Positions 37,531 through 46,691 of a DNA stretch of 64,000 bases are shown here, in pieces. Below the pieces are notes generated by a model. That model saw only the letters and a list, made by a program, of their open reading frames with translations. It had not been told where the DNA came from and did not search any database. Both the position numbers and the translations under genes were made by a program. This stretch comes from Acetobacter okinawensis (GTDB lineage: Bacteria > Pseudomonadota > Alphaproteobacteria > Acetobacterales > Acetobacteraceae), in contig NZ_JOPJ01000020.1 in assembly GCF_002153655.1 (NCBI RefSeq), forward strand, positions 1 through 64,000. Direction: 5' to 3'. Every line of letters begins with the position of its first letter. The first letter of the stretch is position 1.

Positions 37531-38514
37531 TCAGCGGTTCACATCCACCACCAGCCTGCCACGGACCTGACCAGCCAGCAGGGATTGAGCATAGGCAATG
37601 GACTCGGTCAGGCCGATTGTGCGGGTCAGGGTTTCCAGTTTTTCAAAGTCTATGTCCCGGCTCAGGCGCGCCCAGGCGGTTACGCGCTCGGCCTGCGGGC
37701 GTGTTACGCTGTTAATGCCAAGCAGGCTGATACCGCGCAGAATAAACGGTGCTACCGTGGTCGCCAGTTCCAACCCCTGTGCCAGACCGCAGGTTGTCAA
37801 AACGCCATCAGCCTGCGTGCTGGCGCAGGCATTGGCCAGAGTATGGCTGCCCAGAGAATCAATAACTCCTGCCCAGCGTTCTTTTTGCAGGGGTTTGCCC
37901 GGCGCTATAAGTGTGGCGCGGTCCACAACCTCGGTAGCCCCAAGGTTGAGCAGGTGCTCTGCCTCATGCGTGCGGCCTGTGGAGGCCACAACCCGGTACC
38001 CCAGCCGTGCAAGCAGGAGCACGGCAATGCTGCCCACGCCCCCATTTGCGCCGGTGACCAGAATATCGCCCTTTTCTGGTGTTACGCCGTGTTTTTCCAA
38101 CGCAAGAACACACAGCATGGCGGTATAACCCGCCGTGCCAATGGCCATGGCCTGGCTGGGGGACAAACCAGCGGGCAGGGGGATCAGCCATTCCCCCCGG
38201 ACGCGGGCTTTCTGGGCCAATCCGCCCCAACTCTGTTCGCCAACACCCCAACCGTTCAGCAGAACAGGCTGCCCTTTGTGGTAGGCGGGGTGTTCGGAGC
38301 TTACAACCGTGCCGACCAGATCAATCCCCGGAACCATGGGGAACTGCCGGACCACAGGCCCTTTGCCGGTTATGGCAAGAGCGTCTTTATAATTGAGCGT
38401 GCTGTGGCTGACATCAACCAGCACGTCATATTCAGGCAGGCTGTTTTCTGCCAGTTCTGTGTAGGTTGCGTGGTAGTCGGTCTTGTCTTTGTCAACCACA
38501 ATGGCTTTGAACAT
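37531..38514 (-). CDS. acuI: acrylyl-CoA reductase-like MDR oxidoreductase
   Basis: A 327-residue zinc-free medium-chain reductase of the YhdH/AcuI type. The N-terminal part holds STLNYKDALAITGKGPVVR and PGIDLVGTV; the NADPH-binding part is TGANGGVGSIAVLLLARLG. AcuI reduces acryloyl-CoA to propionyl-CoA, a detoxifying step. It lies 44 bases after the nitronate monooxygenase on the same strand. The exact substrate here is not proven. Confidence 0.8.
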   Translation of the reverse strand: MFKAIVVDKDKTDYHATYTELAENSLPEYDVLVDVSHSTLNYKDALAITGKGPVVRQFPMVPGIDLVGTVVSSEHPAYHKGQPVLLNGWGVGEQSWGGLAQKARVRGEWLIPLPAGLSPSQAMAIGTAGYTAMLCVLALEKHGVTPEKGDILVTGANGGVGSIAVLLLARLGYRVVASTGRTHEAEHLLNLGATEVVDRATLIAPGKPLQKERWAGVIDSLGSHTLANACASTQADGVLTTCGLAQGLELATTVAPFILRGISLLGINSVTRPQAERVTAWARLSRDIDFEKLETLTRTIGLTESIAYAQSLLAGQVRGRLVVDVNR

Positions 38515-38554
38515 TAGCGTTTTCCTTCAGGGGCGTGCGTGAGTTTGCGCGGTG

Positions 38555-39625
38555 TTACCGGGTGGCGGCCTGCTGCAATTCCTCGGCCAGAACCTGCATA
38601 AGCCGGGTCGCAGGGAGTTCTCGCGCCAGTGGAGCGCCTTGCCCTGCCCAATGGGCAGAAAATTCCGCACTGCCCTGCCGTGTGGCAAGGGCGTTCAACT
38701 GCTTGGCGGCGTCATAGGCAAAGGGGTAGTCGGCGGCTTTGGGCTGTCCTGCCCCTTCGCTTTGCAGAATGAAGCGATTGACAAGCCCGCGGGCCGGACG
38801 ACCAGATAAAACAGAGGTCAGGCGCGTGGCAGACGCTCTTTTGCTCTTCAGGCTTGTGCGGTAGGGCGCGCTGGCGGCAGATTCGGGGCATAGAATAAAA
38901 GCCGTGCCCAACTGGGCTGCCGTTGCGCCCAGGTCGAGCGCTGCTTGTATGGCATATCCATCCATTATGCCGCCTGCTGCCACAAGTGGCAGGGTTGTCT
39001 GGCGTCGCAGAAGTCTGAGCAGAACAGCCGTACTCAACTGCTCATCAACAGCGTTCGGGTCAAACATGCCCCTATGCCCGCCGGCTTCTATGCCTTGGGC
39101 AATAATTGCGTCCACGCCTGCGGCTTCCACCAGTGCGGCCTCCTGCGGGTTGGTGGCGGTGGCCATTGTTGTAATGCCCAGTTGGCGCAGAGCACTTAAA
39201 TGGTGGGCATGGGGCAGACCAAAATGGAAGCTGACATAAGCGGGCCGGAGTGCCAGCAGGGTGTGAAAAAGCGCATCATCTGCCAGAAAGCTCTGGTAGA
39301 TTTCCGTCAGCGCCTGAGGGGGCTGCGCACCAAATTCTGCAAAAAAAGGGGCGAGGTGCGCGAGCCATGCCGTATCCCGCGCATTGTCCCGCTTGCCCGT
39401 GGTGTGGCAAAAAACATTTACGTTGAATGGCTTGTCCGTAAGGGCCTGTGTTTCCTCAATCATGGCGCGGGCTTGGGCTGCGGTGCACGCACCAAGCCCC
39501 AGTGAGCCAAGCCCCCCGGCGTTGGATACGGCGGCTGCCAACCGGGGGGTGGAAACGCCCGCCATGGGTGCCTGAATAATGGGTAAGGGCAGGTTGCTCA
39601 GGGTCGCCCGGGGTGTTGCAACCAT
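38555..39625 (-). CDS. nitronate monooxygenase
   Basis: A 356-residue FMN-dependent TIM-barrel enzyme of the 2-nitropropane-dioxygenase family. It has IIQAPMAGVSTPRLAAAVS at the start, IAQGIEAGGHRG with the catalytic His region and LVAAGGIMDGYAIQAALDLGA for FMN phosphate binding. The family oxidises alkyl nitronates such as propionate-3-nitronate. It is divergent from a LysR regulator and followed by acuI. Confidence 0.87.
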   Translation of the reverse strand: MVATPRATLSNLPLPIIQAPMAGVSTPRLAAAVSNAGGLGSLGLGACTAAQARAMIEETQALTDKPFNVNVFCHTTGKRDNARDTAWLAHLAPFFAEFGAQPPQALTEIYQSFLADDALFHTLLALRPAYVSFHFGLPHAHHLSALRQLGITTMATATNPQEAALVEAAGVDAIIAQGIEAGGHRGMFDPNAVDEQLSTAVLLRLLRRQTTLPLVAAGGIMDGYAIQAALDLGATAAQLGTAFILCPESAASAPYRTSLKSKRASATRLTSVLSGRPARGLVNRFILQSEGAGQPKAADYPFAYDAAKQLNALATRQGSAEFSAHWAGQGAPLARELPATRLMQVLAEELQQAATR

Positions 39626-39711
39626 GATATTCTCCTTTTGTGAATATCCATTGCAATTTATTATTAAAGTAAGAATATATGGCCTGTGTGTTTATGCAAC
39701 GGGTCAAAAGA

Positions 39712-40560
39712 ATGGATTTTCTATCGCTCACAGTCTTTTGTGCAGTCGCTCGGGAGCAGAGCGTCACACGGGCTGCGGCGCTGCTGGGGCGTGCACCATC
39801 AAACATCACCACCCGTCTACGCCAGATGGAGGCTGAACTGGGTGTGCCGCTTTTTGAGCGACAGACAAAGCGCATGCTGCTCAGTGCGCAGGGCAGGATA
39901 TATCTGGAGTATGCGCAGCGGATGCTCACATTGGCTGAAGACGCCAAAATGGCCATTCAACCCGCGCACACGGCAACAACACTCCGGGTGGGTGCCATGG
40001 AGTGTACGCTGGCCAGCCGCCTGCCTGTGCCACTGGCGCGGTTTAAGGCGGCGTGGCCCGCTATTTCGGTCAGTCTGACAGCAGGGCCGAGTGCGCAGCT
40101 GTTACGAGCACTTGCGGCACAGGAGCTGGATTGTGCGTTGCTTGCGCAACAACCCGGAGCATCATTCCCCAATACTCTGCATGCGCAGGAAGTACCTGCG
40201 TTTGAGGAGGAACTGCAACTGCTCTGCTCCTCAGGGTATTGGGCGCACGGGGCGCAAAAAGTGCTGGCGGTATTTGCGCCGGGCTGTTCCTACCGCGCTG
40301 TGGCAGAAGCGTGGTTGCACGAGCACCACGCTGGCGGGGAGGGCGTAACGCTCCGGCAGGTCGCATCCTACCATGAGATGTTTGCCTATACGGCAGTCGG
40401 GGCCTGTGCCTGCATTATGCCAGCCAGTGTGATTACCCTTATGGTGCCTGATGTGACGCTGGAGCGGACAACGCTGTGCACAATGCCAACATGGCTGGTC
40501 AGCCGGTCCGGGTTTTTGTCCACTGCGTTTGCAGCTTTCAGCCGGGAGATACTGGCGTAA
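39712..40560 (+). CDS. LysR-family transcriptional regulator
   Basis: 282 residues from the ATG at 39712 (MDFLSLTVFCAVAREQS); ATGs at 39679 and 39694 also fit. The winged helix covers residues 1-60 (TRAAALLGRAPSNITTRLRQME, GVPLFERQ), and the rest is a LysR effector domain. It is divergent from the nitronate monooxygenase with about 85 bases between, the usual layout for a regulator and its target. Confidence 0.88.
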   Translation: MDFLSLTVFCAVAREQSVTRAAALLGRAPSNITTRLRQMEAELGVPLFERQTKRMLLSAQGRIYLEYAQRMLTLAEDAKMAIQPAHTATTLRVGAMECTLASRLPVPLARFKAAWPAISVSLTAGPSAQLLRALAAQELDCALLAQQPGASFPNTLHAQEVPAFEEELQLLCSSGYWAHGAQKVLAVFAPGCSYRAVAEAWLHEHHAGGEGVTLRQVASYHEMFAYTAVGACACIMPASVITLMVPDVTLERTTLCTMPTWLVSRSGFLSTAFAAFSREILA

Positions 40561-40605
40561 AAGCAGCATCATCCCGGCTGGTTTTGGGTGTCGTGGCGGT
40601 TTTTG

Positions 40606-42294
40606 TCAGGTCATAAGCAGAATAATCACCATGCCCCAGATAGTCAGCAGCGTGTTCCCTACGGCGTAAGTAACGGTGTAGCCAAGGGTGGGGACCTGAC
40701 TGCGGGCAATTTCGTTGATCATGCCCAGTGCTGCGGTTGTTGTGCGCGCCCCTGCGCAGGCGCCAAGCAGGATGGCAGGGTGGAAGCGGAACAGATATTT
40801 GCCAATAAAGATGGACAGAACAAGCGGGAGCGTTGTTGCAAACATGCCCCACAGGAATATTCCGGCCCCCAGATTTTCCAGCCCGGCAACAAAGGTTGGC
40901 CCCGATGCAATGCCCACGCCTGCAATAAAGACGTTTAGCCCCACAGAGTTCATAAACCAGACTGTTGAGGTGGGTATGTAGCCAAAGGTCGGGTGGATGG
41001 AGCGGAGCCAGCCAGTAATAAGGCCCGCGATCAGCGCACCACCAGCCGTAGACAGGGTAAGGGGTATGGACCCGATACGAATGGTGACCGCACCAACAAG
41101 GCAGCCAATGGTAATGGCGAGTGCCAGTGTCATAACATCCGTAACACTGCCGGGGCGGTCCACACGGCCCCATGCCTTGGCGGCGATGGAGGTATCTGCC
41201 GTGCGCCCACTCACCGAGAGCACGTCTCCACGCTGCACAACTGTTTTGGGCAGCAGGGGAATTTCCTCCCCGGTCAGCCCGCGTGCAATCCTGCACAGGA
41301 AAACGCCGTGTGCTTCGGGCATTTTTGCAATTTCAGCAATTGTTTTCCCGCTGATCGCACGGCTGGTGATGAAAATATCAATGCCTTCCATGGGAACCGA
41401 GAGCAGCTCGCGGTCGTCCACTTCCTTGGCATGTGTGCCAATAATATCGATCAGGATATGGCGTGACCCGGTAATGGCCAGAACATCCCCGGTCTGGACA
41501 ACCATATCCCCTTTAGCTGCCATGACCTGAGAGCCTCGGCGCACGCGTTCAATAAAAACACCGCCATGGGGAAAGAGATGTTCGATCTCCGAGACTGTCT
41601 GCCCGCTGACCTTGGTTGACTCCCCAACCTGAAAAGCGCGGAGTTCGTAAGGGTGCCAGGCCAGATCGCCACTGGCATTGTGGTCCATGCCGCCCATGCT
41701 GGCTTCGTAATCCGCACATTCCTTGGCAAGGTCCACGCGCAGCAGTTTTGGCCCGAGTAGTGCAAGGATAATGGCAGAGCCAACCGTGCCAAACAGATAG
41801 GTGACCGCATAGGCAACTGGCATTTCGTTCAGCAGGTGGCGTTTTTCTTCCACCGTAATGGCAAGCTGGTTAATGCTGTCGGTCGCAAGCCCCATGGAGG
41901 CAGAAAGTGTTTGGGACCCGGCAAAAAGACCCGCAGCCGTTCCTGCATTATACCCGGCAAGGCGCGCTGCCAGCCACACGGAGCCAAGGCAGAGCAGGCA
42001 GACCACAACGGCAAACAGGGCCTGCTTCAGCCCGTCCTTTGCCAGCCCCCGCACAAACTGCGGGCCAACGCCATAACCAACAGCAAACAGGAAGAGCAGA
42101 AAGAAAAAGGACCCCACCATGGGCGAGATCGGGATGTTGAACTGCCCGATCGCAACTGCGGCAATCAGCGTGGACGTGACTGCACCCAGCCCGAGACCAC
42201 GGTAGTTGAATTTGCCGAACCAGTACCCAAAGGCCAGGGCTATGAATACTGCAATCGGAGGGTAGGTTTTCAGTACAGTTTCAATCCATGCCAT
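40606..42294 (-). CDS. aspT: AspT-family amino acid antiporter beside gadB
   Basis: A 562-residue AAEx-family carrier. Membrane helices occupy residues 10-190 and 385-560, with two RCK/TrkA-C-like cytoplasmic domains between (GDMVVQTGDVLAITG and KTVVQRGDVLSVSG). AspT exchanges aspartate for alanine in lactobacilli and makes proton-motive force together with a decarboxylase. Here it sits 111 bases after glutamate decarboxylase, so it may exchange glutamate for GABA. The two genes are separated by a strong hairpin. The symbol reflects family, not proven substrate. Confidence 0.85.
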   Translation of the reverse strand: MAWIETVLKTYPPIAVFIALAFGYWFGKFNYRGLGLGAVTSTLIAAVAIGQFNIPISPMVGSFFFLLFLFAVGYGVGPQFVRGLAKDGLKQALFAVVVCLLCLGSVWLAARLAGYNAGTAAGLFAGSQTLSASMGLATDSINQLAITVEEKRHLLNEMPVAYAVTYLFGTVGSAIILALLGPKLLRVDLAKECADYEASMGGMDHNASGDLAWHPYELRAFQVGESTKVSGQTVSEIEHLFPHGGVFIERVRRGSQVMAAKGDMVVQTGDVLAITGSRHILIDIIGTHAKEVDDRELLSVPMEGIDIFITSRAISGKTIAEIAKMPEAHGVFLCRIARGLTGEEIPLLPKTVVQRGDVLSVSGRTADTSIAAKAWGRVDRPGSVTDVMTLALAITIGCLVGAVTIRIGSIPLTLSTAGGALIAGLITGWLRSIHPTFGYIPTSTVWFMNSVGLNVFIAGVGIASGPTFVAGLENLGAGIFLWGMFATTLPLVLSIFIGKYLFRFHPAILLGACAGARTTTAALGMINEIARSQVPTLGYTVTYAVGNTLLTIWGMVIILLMT

Positions 42295-42329
42295 GGCAGG
42301 AGAACGCTCCGGGGAAAAAAGTTTGGGAC

Positions 42330-42375
42330 AAAATGAAAAAAACTGCCACGTTCCAACAAAGAGCGTGGCAGTTTT
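42330..42375 (-). terminator. hairpin between gadB and the antiporter
   Basis: A 12-bp stem, AAAACTGCCACG/CGTGGCAGTTTT (42339-42350 and 42364-42375), with a 13-base loop. On the minus strand it runs into a T-rich tract. It is a strong intrinsic terminator after gadB, so read-through or a separate promoter is needed for the antiporter. Confidence 0.8.
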
Positions 42376-42405
42376 ATCAGGTACTAAACGTTACAAAGAC
42401 CGGTG

Positions 42406-43830
42406 TTACGGAGCCTTTGCGGGCACCGTGTCTTTTGAAAACGCATGGTGTGGTGTTTTCTGCCCTGCTGCGCCCAGTGGTGTTGCGGGCTTGTGGGCCT
42501 CAAGATAATCAATGGAGCGCTTCACATCTGCAAGGAAGAGGTCGGCCATATCACGGGTAAAGCCGTGGCGGACCAGAACACGCATGACAACAACATCGGT
42601 AATGTTGGGCAGCATCGTATAAGCCGCAGCCTGCCAGCCACGTGTGCGCAGACGGTCGGAAAGGTCAAAGAGCGACCAACCCGGGTTCCCCTCCAGCGTC
42701 CACGACACACCGGGAATGCCCTTTTTGCTGTCACCATCAAAAAACAGATGGAACGGGCCAATCTTGACAATTTCCTGCGCAATATGCCCGGCCGTGTCGT
42801 ACATATTGTCGAGCAGGCGGCGGTAGCCTTCGCGGCCAAGACGCAGGAACAGATAATACTGCGCAATGATCTGACCGCCCGGACGCGAGAAGTTCAGCGC
42901 AAATGTGGGCATGTTGCCGCCAAGATAGTTGACCCAGAAAATCAGGTCATCCGGCAGGTCGGTCTTGTCTTTCCACACAACCCAGCCCACGCCCAGCGGA
43001 GCAAGGCCATATTTGTGGCCGGACGCGTTGATCGAGCAGACGCGGGGCAGGCGGAAGTCCCACTCCATGTCCGGCTCTTTAAAGGGGGCTGTAAAGCCGC
43101 CGGAGGCCGCATCAACATGGATGGGAATATCCAGCCCGGTTTCGGCCTGCAGTTTGTCCAGTGCGGCTGCAATTTCAGCAACGGGTTCGTACTGGCAGGT
43201 AAAGGTCACGCCAAAGGTTGGCATAACGCCAATCGTGTTTTCATCAACCCGCTTCAGCACTTCCTCGGCATTCATGCTGATCCGGTCTTTTTCAAGCGGA
43301 ATTTCGCGGATTTCAACATCAAAATACCGGGCAAACTTGTGCCAGCAGACCTGTACGGGGCCAGTTACAATGTTCGGGCGGTCAGTGGGGCGCCCGGCTG
43401 CCTTGGCTTTTTCGCGCCAGCGCCACTTCAGGGCAAGGCCACCCAGCATGGCGGCTTCGCTGGAGCCAATGGTGGCACAGCCGATGGAGCGGTTCAGCTC
43501 GGGGGCGTTCCACAGATCGGCCAGAATGCTGACGCAACGACGTTCGATTTCCGCTGTGGCGGGGTACTCGTCCTTGTCGATCATATTCTTGTCGATGGCC
43601 AGATCCATCAGGCGATGAATTTCCGGCTCCATCCACGTCTGCCCGAAGGTGGCAAGGTTCTGGCGTGCGTTCCCGTCCAGGAACAGTTCGTCGCGGATGA
43701 GGGCTTCAGCCACGTCAGGGCGCATCTCGCCTTTGGGAAAGCGGAATTTGGGAACCGTGATTCCCGCAGATCGGGTCGCATACAGGTCGGCATCGACTTC
43801 ATGCGAGGCTGGCTTTTCCTGAATCGGCAT
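42406..43830 (-). CDS. gadB: glutamate decarboxylase
   Basis: A 474-residue PLP enzyme that converts glutamate to GABA and CO2, consuming a cytoplasmic proton; typical of acid-resistance systems. The PLP Lys is K273 in [10 protein letters not shown], and HVDAASGGF precedes it with the Asp that holds the pyridine nitrogen. [15 protein letters not shown] is the cofactor phosphate region. The C-terminal tail ends with [14 protein letters not shown], longer than in E. coli GadB. Over 600 bases of very AT-rich DNA lie upstream. Confidence 0.96.
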   Translation of the reverse strand: MPIQEKPASHEVDADLYATRSAGITVPKFRFPKGEMRPDVAEALIRDELFLDGNARQNLATFGQTWMEPEIHRLMDLAIDKNMIDKDEYPATAEIERRCVSILADLWNAPELNRSIGCATIGSSEAAMLGGLALKWRWREKAKAAGRPTDRPNIVTGPVQVCWHKFARYFDVEIREIPLEKDRISMNAEEVLKRVDENTIGVMPTFGVTFTCQYEPVAEIAAALDKLQAETGLDIPIHVDAASGGFTAPFKEPDMEWDFRLPRVCSINASGHKYGLAPLGVGWVVWKDKTDLPDDLIFWVNYLGGNMPTFALNFSRPGGQIIAQYYLFLRLGREGYRRLLDNMYDTAGHIAQEIVKIGPFHLFFDGDSKKGIPGVSWTLEGNPGWSLFDLSDRLRTRGWQAAAYTMLPNITDVVVMRVLVRHGFTRDMADLFLADVKRSIDYLEAHKPATPLGAAGQKTPHHAFSKDTVPAKAP

Positions 43831-44456
43831 CTGGATGACCTTTCAAGCTCGTGCTGTTAACCGAAGACGGGGCAATAACACGGCCTGCAAATATGGAAAT
43901 TGACACAAATCAATTAAACAATGCCAAGGTGGAAGACAATACAAATATTTGTTCCGATAATGGAATATAAGTTAAGTTTTTATCAAATAACGATATGGTT
44001 ATATTTGAATTAACAAATGATGTTATTTTACAATTATGTTTAAATTATAGTATTTTATAGTTATCAGTGCGTTAATTTATATTTTAATTAATATTTTTGC
44101 AGTGTAGGAGGTGTGAGGTACGTCTGTTCCATTGTCACTCCCAAATGTTTCGGCATTCATGCAGGGGGTTTTGGATGTATCTGCATTGTCTGGGGGCTGG
44201 AAGTGGGGGTGTTAATATTTGGCGCAGGTCATCTGGCTTGGTGCAGATGTTTGCGTTACATAAAAATGGTGGGGTTAAAAAAGCCGCCTCCCGCACGCAT
44301 GTATGCCAGAGCCAAAACCATGCGGATGATGGGGGCGTAGACCACGCCCCTTGTTGGTAGGGGCGTGTCAGGGCATGGGGCGGGCAGACAGTCTTTTCAG
44401 ACTGTCTGGTTTGCCTGTTGGGGCATGCGTGCTGTCAGGTCGAGGTGCGCAGCGTG
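43831..44456. other. AT-rich intergenic region upstream of gadB
   Basis: No credible gene. From about 43880 to 44100 the DNA is extremely AT-rich compared with everything else in the window. A small frame at 44097-44360 (plus) has no recognisable content. Two hairpins lie near the porin end: CACGCCCC/GGGGCGTG (44343-44367) and CAGACAGTCT/AGACTGTCTG (44385-44408), the latter probably ending the porin transcript. The rest likely holds the gadB promoter and upstream control sites. Confidence 0.5.
44385..44408 (-). terminator. hairpin downstream of the porin gene
   Basis: Perfect 10-bp stem CAGACAGTCT/AGACTGTCTG with a 4-base loop, 49 bases after the porin stop on the minus strand. No clear T-run follows, so the role is inferred from position. 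Confidence 0.5.
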
Positions 44457-45776
44457 TTAAAAACCAATTACCGCATCTCCGCCAAAGGTGAACATGCCGT
44501 TGTTGTTGCCGCCATTAAAGGGGGTGGTGCTGTTGAGTGCGCGGTCAAAGCGGATTTCCGGACGAAGCTGGAAAACGCGGACATGGTGCCCAAGGTCAGG
44601 GCGGTAGGCTACGTTGAGCGAGAGGTCGCCATAGGTGGTGCCATGGCCACTTGCACCCGGCACCGTATCATACGGCCGTCCGGCAATGGCGTTCATGTAA
44701 GAGTTGTTCCCACGGAAGGTGGCAACCATGGAGTTGGTGTTGTCGCGGTAGATTTCGCCACGGTAATTGAAGGTGAAGTCCTTGTTGATCTTGTAGCTGA
44801 GGAAGCTGACAAAGCTCTCCGCATCCGTGCCAGCAAACTGGCCGCGTGCACCAATGCCACGAATGCCTTCATCATGCAGGTAGTTGAACTCTGCTGTCAG
44901 GGTCAGCTTGTCATTGACCTGATAGGTCGCGTTAATATCGTTCCAGAAGCGTTGTGCGTGGTCGGCTTCATAATGATCGCCAAGTGCCCGCCATGAGTTT
45001 TCTGGCCCAACGCGGCTGAGTTCAACAATGCGCAGCTTGCCACCGGCCAGATTGTTCAGGTTAAAACCAAAATACCCAGCAGGGCGACTGTTGTTGTCCG
45101 ATGCGCCAAAGGTTGTCTGGTTCCCCGTATCAATCCCGAATGTCACGTCCAGTATGGGGGTTACGTGCCAGTTGAACATGGCCCCAACATGTTGGAACGG
45201 CACGGAATATTCGGAGGTATACGCCAGTGTGTAAAAAGCGCGGGAGGCTGGGTCCAGCCCTTCCACACCCATGGGGGCCTGTAGAATACCGGCCTGCATA
45301 TCCAGCCCGCCAGATGTCAGCCACGGCAGGTGGACATCAATATGGGCCTGTGCGGGAATAAGCTGGTAGCGGGACTTCCATTCCTGATCGGAGATGCCGA
45401 CCAGATGGTAGTATCGTGCATCCGAGCCATAAAGCCCTTCCAGCGTAAAGCCGATCTGGTAAGTGTTCTTGCTGGTATCTATGGCTTTGGAAAGTGTGAA
45501 TTCTGCCTGATTCAACTGCACCTGATTGGCATGGTCTGCCAGAAAGTCCCCAAAGTTATAACCGGGGTTGGGGCGTGCGGGGTTGGCCATAATGCCCCCT
45601 TCAATTTGCCCGATCAGGGTGACATCCGACAGCCAGTGTGACAGGTCCGAGCCACCGCTGGAAAAAGCCGAAAAAGGGTGAACCTGAGCCTTTGCTGATT
45701 TGACGGGAACAGCCACCAGAACGGAGGCAACGCTCAGGGCAAGGGCAAGACCTGATTTTTTTCTGGGCAGATGCAT
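44457..45776 (-). CDS. outer-membrane beta-barrel porin
   Basis: A 439-residue secreted barrel protein. A signal peptide covers residues 1-30 (basic start, hydrophobic core ALALSVASVLVAV, end KSAKAQ). The body is built of alternating strands with many aromatic residues, such as YQIGFTLEGLYG and FNYRGEIY, and ends in Phe after AVIGF. It resembles the BBP2-type porins of acetic acid bacteria (SDVTLIGQIEGGIMAN near the start). It probably allows passive uptake of small solutes; the substrate is unknown. Confidence 0.8.
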   Translation of the reverse strand: MHLPRKKSGLALALSVASVLVAVPVKSAKAQVHPFSAFSSGGSDLSHWLSDVTLIGQIEGGIMANPARPNPGYNFGDFLADHANQVQLNQAEFTLSKAIDTSKNTYQIGFTLEGLYGSDARYYHLVGISDQEWKSRYQLIPAQAHIDVHLPWLTSGGLDMQAGILQAPMGVEGLDPASRAFYTLAYTSEYSVPFQHVGAMFNWHVTPILDVTFGIDTGNQTTFGASDNNSRPAGYFGFNLNNLAGGKLRIVELSRVGPENSWRALGDHYEADHAQRFWNDINATYQVNDKLTLTAEFNYLHDEGIRGIGARGQFAGTDAESFVSFLSYKINKDFTFNYRGEIYRDNTNSMVATFRGNNSYMNAIAGRPYDTVPGASGHGTTYGDLSLNVAYRPDLGHHVRVFQLRPEIRFDRALNSTTPFNGGNNNGMFTFGGDAVIGF

Positions 45777-45869
45777 GTCTCAGATTCCCGCGTTATTTAT
45801 TATTTAGATGTGTATGCTGTCGTTATGGGACCAGTTGGATTGGTAACATTCCACTTTCAAAATAAAACA

Positions 45870-45918
45870 AAAACCATAAAGGCGGTTATCACAGTTCCGT
45901 GATAACCGCCTTTATGTA
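45870..45918 (-). terminator. intrinsic terminator after the flavodoxin-like gene
   Basis: A perfect 18-bp stem (45875-45892 and 45899-45916) with a 6-base loop, followed on the minus strand by GTTTTTGTTTT. It ends the transcript from 45987 and separates it from the porin gene. Confidence 0.85.
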
Positions 45919-45986
45919 AAATATTTATGCGCGCAGTTTTATGTAAAGCTGAATAAAATCAGTTTTTAATTGTATTTTAAACCGTC

Positions 45987-46538
45987 TTATACAAATTTCT
46001 TTGTAATATCAGCAATCCGCGTGCCAAAAGCGGCTGCCGTATCCAGCCCACCTTGCGGAATTTCGTCCACGCTGGCGTCGGATGGGCTTTGTACCAGCAG
46101 GCCGGTGGAACCCCCTAGGGCGTTCAGGTCCGTATTTTTGGCAGCTTTGGTGTTGGAGGGCAGCATGCCAAGGCTAATCCACAGGCCGCCGTGCTGTGCA
46201 GCCAGAGTTTGCAGCCAGGACAGGGTCAGCCCCTTGTCCCCCACCGGGCTTGCGCTGTTGGTAAAGCCAGCAAACAGTTTGTTCTGCCAGCCACGCATGT
46301 ACCAGATTTTGGATGTGGCATCCGCGAATTTTTTAAACTGCCAGCTTACGTTGCCCATATAGGTGGGAGCACCAAAAACAATGGTTTTGGCCTGTGCCAG
46401 CTTGTCCCATGCGCTTTCGGGCAGGTCACCGTTGTCATCAATGGCCAGCAGTTCGGCTTCGGCAGCCTTGGCAAGGTGTTCGGCCACCTTGCGGGTGTGG
46501 CCATAACCAGAGTGATAAACAACAACAATATCAGACAT
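45987..46538 (-). CDS. flavodoxin-like NAD(P)H:quinone reductase family protein
   Basis: A 183-residue WrbA/flavodoxin-like protein. Residues 5-16 form the FMN phosphate loop (VVYHSGYGHTRKVA), then FGAPTYMGNVSWQFKKF, and GGLWISLGMLPSN near the isoalloxazine site. Related proteins reduce quinones by two electrons and protect from oxidative stress. It appears to be a single-gene unit, with a strong terminator downstream. Confidence 0.82.
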   Translation of the reverse strand: MSDIVVVYHSGYGHTRKVAEHLAKAAEAELLAIDDNGDLPESAWDKLAQAKTIVFGAPTYMGNVSWQFKKFADATSKIWYMRGWQNKLFAGFTNSASPVGDKGLTLSWLQTLAAQHGGLWISLGMLPSNTKAAKNTDLNALGGSTGLLVQSPSDASVDEIPQGGLDTAAAFGTRIADITKKFV

Positions 46539-46629
46539 GTCAGCATCTCCGTGTGTGGGTCAGACCCCAAGGGCTGGCTCTTGTGCTACGGAGCATGGCG
46601 TAGTCCGGCGTGTGCGATAAGCTGCTTTT

Positions 46630-46664
46630 GGGCAAAAGCATCTCACACCACAGGTATGAGATGC
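46630..46664 (-). terminator. intrinsic terminator after the cytochrome bc1 operon
   Basis: An 8-bp stem GCATCTCA/TGAGATGC (46638-46645 and 46657-46664) with an 11-base loop, followed on the minus strand by TTTT. It lies 28 bases after the petA stop. Confidence 0.65.
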
Positions 46665-46691
46665 AGGGGGCAGGGCGAGCGGGGGTGCCGC

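Noticed and set aside
42445-43860. A 471-codon open frame on the plus strand
   Set aside because: It is exactly antisense to gadB, which has full family motifs; the frame is a by-product of GC-rich codon use and has no recognisable domain.
44097-44360. Small frame in the AT-rich gap upstream of gadB
   Set aside because: No ribosome site, no family match, unusual Cys- and His-rich composition; more likely chance.
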